Positions 61,737 to 64,000 of a DNA stretch of 64,000 nucleotides are shown here, piece after piece. Location: contig JAUXQH010000013.1 in assembly GCA_030685065.1 (NCBI GenBank), forward strand, positions 17,994 through 81,993, in the 5' to 3' direction. Position 1 is the stretch's first letter. Every line of letters starts with the position of its first letter. The DNA comes from Pseudomonadota bacterium. Lineage in GTDB: Bacteria; Myxococcota_A; UBA796; SXON01. A program made the translations under genes and the position numbers. A model generated the notes under the pieces. That model ran no database searches. It worked only from the letters and a program-made list of their open reading frames with translations, and was not told where the DNA came from.

Positions 61737-62234
61737 TCAGCCCGGCGCCGTGTACCTCAGCGGACACGCGAACGTGTCCCCGTCGGGCAGCGCGTGCGCC
61801 GGAAACTCCGCGGCCCGTAGCACCCCTTGGATGCAGCCCTGCACCTCGGCGGTGGCTCCGCCGTCATCCTCGACGTCGACCTTCGCCACGCGCCCCGTGC
61901 ACGCCACGTTGATGGACAGGCGCACGACGACCGAGGGCGAGTCCACGAAACAGGGGAGCGCCGCGTTGGCTGCCGCGCGCATGACGGTGCGCACCGCGTC
62001 CGGATCGAGCCCCGCGGAGGCGACCATGTCCTCCGGCCCGACGTCGCTCGGCGGCGGGAGGCAGGCTTTTTCGGCGGGGGGGCGCGCGCGGGTCTTCTTC
62101 GCCTTCTGCGGCGCCGCGGGTGCCTTGGTGACGAGGGTGGGCAGATCGCCGGGCGTCCGCGTCCACGTCGTGTACGCGAGGAACACGAGCGCGGCGAAGC
62201 CGAGGGCGGTGAGGATCAGCAGGGCGCGTGACAC
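61737..62234 (-). CDS. Membrane-anchored AgmX/PglI C-terminal-like protein
   Basis: A 165-residue protein, likely from GTG 62234; the long frame to 63209 is the shadow of the methyltransferase. One N-terminal membrane helix (LLILTALGFAALVFLAYTTW), a basic Pro/Ala linker, then a periplasmic domain (VVVRLSINVACTGRVAKVDV; CIQGVLRAAEFPAHALPDGD) that looks like the AgmX/PglI or TonB C-terminal domain found in myxobacterial motility and energy-coupling proteins. The catalytic part of a full AgmX is absent. Confidence 0.6.
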   Translation of the reverse strand: MSRALLILTALGFAALVFLAYTTWTRTPGDLPTLVTKAPAAPQKAKKTRARPPAEKACLPPPSDVGPEDMVASAGLDPDAVRTVMRAAANAALPCFVDSPSVVVRLSINVACTGRVAKVDVEDDGGATAEVQGCIQGVLRAAEFPAHALPDGDTFACPLRYTAPG

Positions 62235-62358
62235 GGGAGTGGGCTCGCTCTGGGGGAGCGAAGCGTAGCCCGCGGCGTCAGGGGGGGGCCTGCTCGGACC
62301 CTCCCCTTCCGTGCGCCTCGGCGTCGGCGCCGCGATACCCGCGAAAGCACGTCCGAAG

Positions 62359-63288
62359 GTGTCCGTGCACTTCCTCGAACCCGGCGCGGCCACGCTGCTT
62401 CGGCTCGCCGGGCCCACCGCCCGCGTGGTCGCGCCCGGCGTCGCGCTGGTCCACGCCGACACGCTCTCCTGGCTCGCCACCGTGCCGGATCGGAGCGTGC
62501 ACGCCATCGTGACCGATCCGCCGTACGGGCTCGTGGAGTACGGCGACGTCGACCACGGGAAGCTGCGCGGAGGGAAAGGCGGGGTGTGGCGCATCCCGCC
62601 CACGCTCGACGGGGTGCAGCGCGCGCCGGTGCCGCGCTTCACCGTGCTGGGACCCAAGGAGATCGAGGCGCTCCGCCGGTTCTTCGCCGCGTCGGCGTGG
62701 GAGTGGATGCGGGTGCTCGTACCGGGCGGCCACGTGTTCCTCGCGTCGAACCCGCTGCTCTCGACGGCCGCGTTCGCGGCGATCGGGGAGGCGGGGTTCG
62801 AGAAGCGCGGCGAGATCATCCGTCTGGTGACGACGCTCCGCGGGGGAGACCGCCCGAAGGGCGCGCACGCCGAGTTCCCGGACGTGAGCGTGATGCCACG
62901 GTCGGCGTGGGAGCCGTGGGGGCTGTTCCGCAAGCCGATGGAGGGCACCGTCGCGGAGAACCTCAGGCGCTGGGGAACCGGCGGCCTCCGGAGGCGCTCG
63001 GCGGAGGAGCCCTTCCGTGACGTGATCCCGTGCGCCCCCGCGCGGGGCGCCGAGCGCGCGATCGCGCCCCACCCGTCGCTCAAGCCCCAGCGCTTCCTCC
63101 GGCAGCTGGTCCGCGCCGCGCTGCCCGTCGGGACCGGCATCGTGCTCGATCCGTTCGCGGGGAGCGGCTCCACCCTGGCGGCCGCGGCGCATCTCGGTGT
63201 GCACGCCATCGGCGTCGAGCGGGATGCGGCCTACGTCGAGCTCGCCGTAGTCGCCGTGCCGAAGCTCGCAGCCCTTGCCCTACGGTAG
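62359..63288 (+). CDS. DNA methyltransferase (beta class, orphan)
   Basis: A SAM-dependent DNA base methyltransferase of about 309 residues from GTG 62359; an alternative start is GTG 62311, neither with a clear ribosome-binding site. DPPYGL, the catalytic motif IV, comes first ([14 protein letters not shown]), and the SAM-binding FxGxG motif is near the end ([15 protein letters not shown]), so the order is that of beta-class N6-adenine/N4-cytosine enzymes; DPPY suggests adenine. No restriction endonuclease or specificity gene lies alongside. The stop overlaps the convergent last gene by 9 bases. Confidence 0.85.
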   Translation: MSVHFLEPGAATLLRLAGPTARVVAPGVALVHADTLSWLATVPDRSVHAIVTDPPYGLVEYGDVDHGKLRGGKGGVWRIPPTLDGVQRAPVPRFTVLGPKEIEALRRFFAASAWEWMRVLVPGGHVFLASNPLLSTAAFAAIGEAGFEKRGEIIRLVTTLRGGDRPKGAHAEFPDVSVMPRSAWEPWGLFRKPMEGTVAENLRRWGTGGLRRRSAEEPFRDVIPCAPARGAERAIAPHPSLKPQRFLRQLVRAALPVGTGIVLDPFAGSGSTLAAAAHLGVHAIGVERDAAYVELAVVAVPKLAALALR

Positions 63289-64000
63289 GAGCGTTCGGGA
63301 GCGGCGCCGCCACCCGTACAGGCCGAGCACCAGCCACGCGGCGCCCGCGTCCGAGCCGCCGCACGCGCACGTCGTCTCGTCGTCGTCGCCCTCGACCACC
63401 GGCGGCACGATGATCGTCTCGCACTCGCCGCCGCCGTAGGACCCCGCGACCTGCCACGCCGAGAGGAGCGGATCGCACGTGCTCGCCGCGCACTCGGCGG
63501 GGAGGGTGTCTTCGAGGCACGCGAGGGGCGTCCACGTGTGGCCGTCGGTCGTGCGCGAGAGGTCGAAGCCGTCCTGCAGGTGGTCGCCACACGCGTAGCC
63601 GACCCCGCCGACGGTGTCGCCGCAGCGCACGGCCGGGACGTGCTGGCTCACTTCCGACCAGCTCTCGCCGTCGTCCTCGGAGCGCCAGGTCCGGGCGCCC
63701 TGAACGGAGCCGAGGAGCAGCGCATCCTCGAGCGCGACGAGGCCCGGCGTGGAGTCGGTGTACCAGCCGGTCGAAAACGTCGAGGTGAAGGTCACGCCGC
63801 CGTCCTCGCTCACGAGGAGCTCGGGGGTGTCGGCCTCCGCGCGGGTCCGGCGCCAGACGAGCAGTCGGTCGCCGTCGGCCAGGAGCACGCGGGGATCCGA
63901 GTCTCCATCGGCCCAGGTGTGCGCCAGCGTCCAGCTCGTGCCGTCGTCCGAGCGCCAGAGCTCGCTGACGAGCGTGTCCACGTAGACGACGGTCACCCAG
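63280..64000 (-). CDS. Exported BNR-type protein with MYXO-CTERM-like tail (N-terminus outside window)
   Basis: Frame open to the right edge; only the last 240 or so residues are visible. Asp-box-like repeats ([54 protein letters not shown]) indicate a sialidase/Vps10-like propeller. It ends with an acidic, Cys-bearing stretch ([10 protein letters not shown]), a short hydrophobic helix ([11 protein letters not shown]) and RRRSR, the layout of MYXO-CTERM sorting signals, which would place the protein at the cell surface. Confidence 0.72.
   Translation of the reverse strand, partial: WVTVVYVDTLVSELWRSDDGTSWTLAHTWADGDSDPRVLLADGDRLLVWRRTRAEADTPELLVSEDGGVTFTSTFSTGWYTDSTPGLVALEDALLLGSVQGARTWRSEDDGESWSEVSQHVPAVRCGDTVGGVGYACGDHLQDGFDLSRTTDGHTWTPLACLEDTLPAECAASTCDPLLSAWQVAGSYGGGECETIIVPPVVEGDDDETTCACGGSDAGAAWLVLGLYGWRRRSRTLLP

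Noticed and set aside
62311..62358. longer N-terminus of the DNA methyltransferase from GTG 62311
   Set aside because: No ribosome-binding site and low-complexity Ala/Arg codons; GTG 62359 was preferred, though the choice is uncertain.

Overview
The window comes from a very GC-rich, densely coded bacterial chromosome that looks myxobacterial (Myxococcota or deltaproteobacterial relatives). The clues are an MglA-like small GTPase at the left edge, many secreted lipoproteins with Asp/Thr-rich spacers behind the lipobox, PKD-like and thrombospondin type-3 repeat surface proteins, a C-terminus resembling a MYXO-CTERM sorting tag at the right edge, and three separate fatty-acid beta-oxidation modules. 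This assignment rests on protein features only; no rRNA or other phylogenetic marker is present. Codon and base composition look uniform, and the only mobile-element trace is a decayed Y1-type transposase around 30.9-31.55 kb.

Layout. 0-8.6 kb: partial MglA-like GTPase, lgt, a tightly coupled four-gene reverse-strand operon (three homologous beta-propeller lipoproteins plus one outer-membrane barrel), a Nudix hydrolase and a small lipoprotein. 8.7 kb: tRNA-Leu(CAG). 8.8-20 kb: envelope genes, namely a polytopic GT-C-like glycosyltransferase, a secreted propeller-like protein, two tandem PKD-repeat lipoproteins, a barrel protein, a HEAT-like protein, a TMTC-like membrane/TPR protein with a GT4 glycosyltransferase, and two tiny Cys-rich lipoproteins. 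20-27 kb: ThiE/TenI-like and ThiG genes behind a lipoprotein and a porin, then a PHP-domain lipoprotein and a divergent secreted alpha/beta hydrolase. 27-35 kb: two beta-oxidation modules separated by the transposase relic. 35-37.5 kb: a duplicated purine/pyrimidine-asymmetric repeat and an OmpA/TSP3 protein. 37.6-45.6 kb: a MoaD/ThiS-like protein with a sialidase-fold propeller, bioA, sat, a VOC protein, a C15-peptidase-like protein, bioF, bioB and an unknown gene. 45.8-49.1 kb: an inactivated M16-like lipoprotein, an LEA14-like lipoprotein and a KAP-type NTPase. 49.2-52.8 kb: third beta-oxidation operon (FadN-like and thiolase). 52.9-61 kb: secreted or lipoprotein genes with a nucleic-acid/phosphoester theme (EEP hydrolase, thioredoxin-like lipoprotein, tandem ComEA-type HhH protein, DUF3006 protein, ComEC-type metallo-hydrolase with an Ada-like zinc domain, PHP lipoprotein). 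61-64 kb: small lipoprotein, tRNA-Arg(CCT), an AgmX/PglI-like membrane protein, an orphan beta-class DNA methyltransferase and a partial exported protein.

How the genes may work together. The beta-oxidation genes supply hydratase, dehydrogenase and thiolase steps but no acyl-CoA dehydrogenase or ligase. Two of the three modules carry a TGAATG-type palindrome just upstream that resembles the operator of TetR-type FadR repressors, so they may form one regulon. Biotin (bioA, bioF, bioB), thiazole (thiG) and sulfate activation (sat) genes are ordinary biosynthetic cargo. The rest is mostly envelope biology: lgt for lipoprotein maturation, many lipoproteins, barrels, and sugar-transfer enzymes that might act on surface polymers or proteins.

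Most notable: an enoyl-CoA hydratase whose C-terminus is fused to a GspE/MshE N-terminal-type (MshEN) domain; the FadR-like palindromes; the propeller/barrel operon; and the compact competence-like operon lacking a DNA channel.
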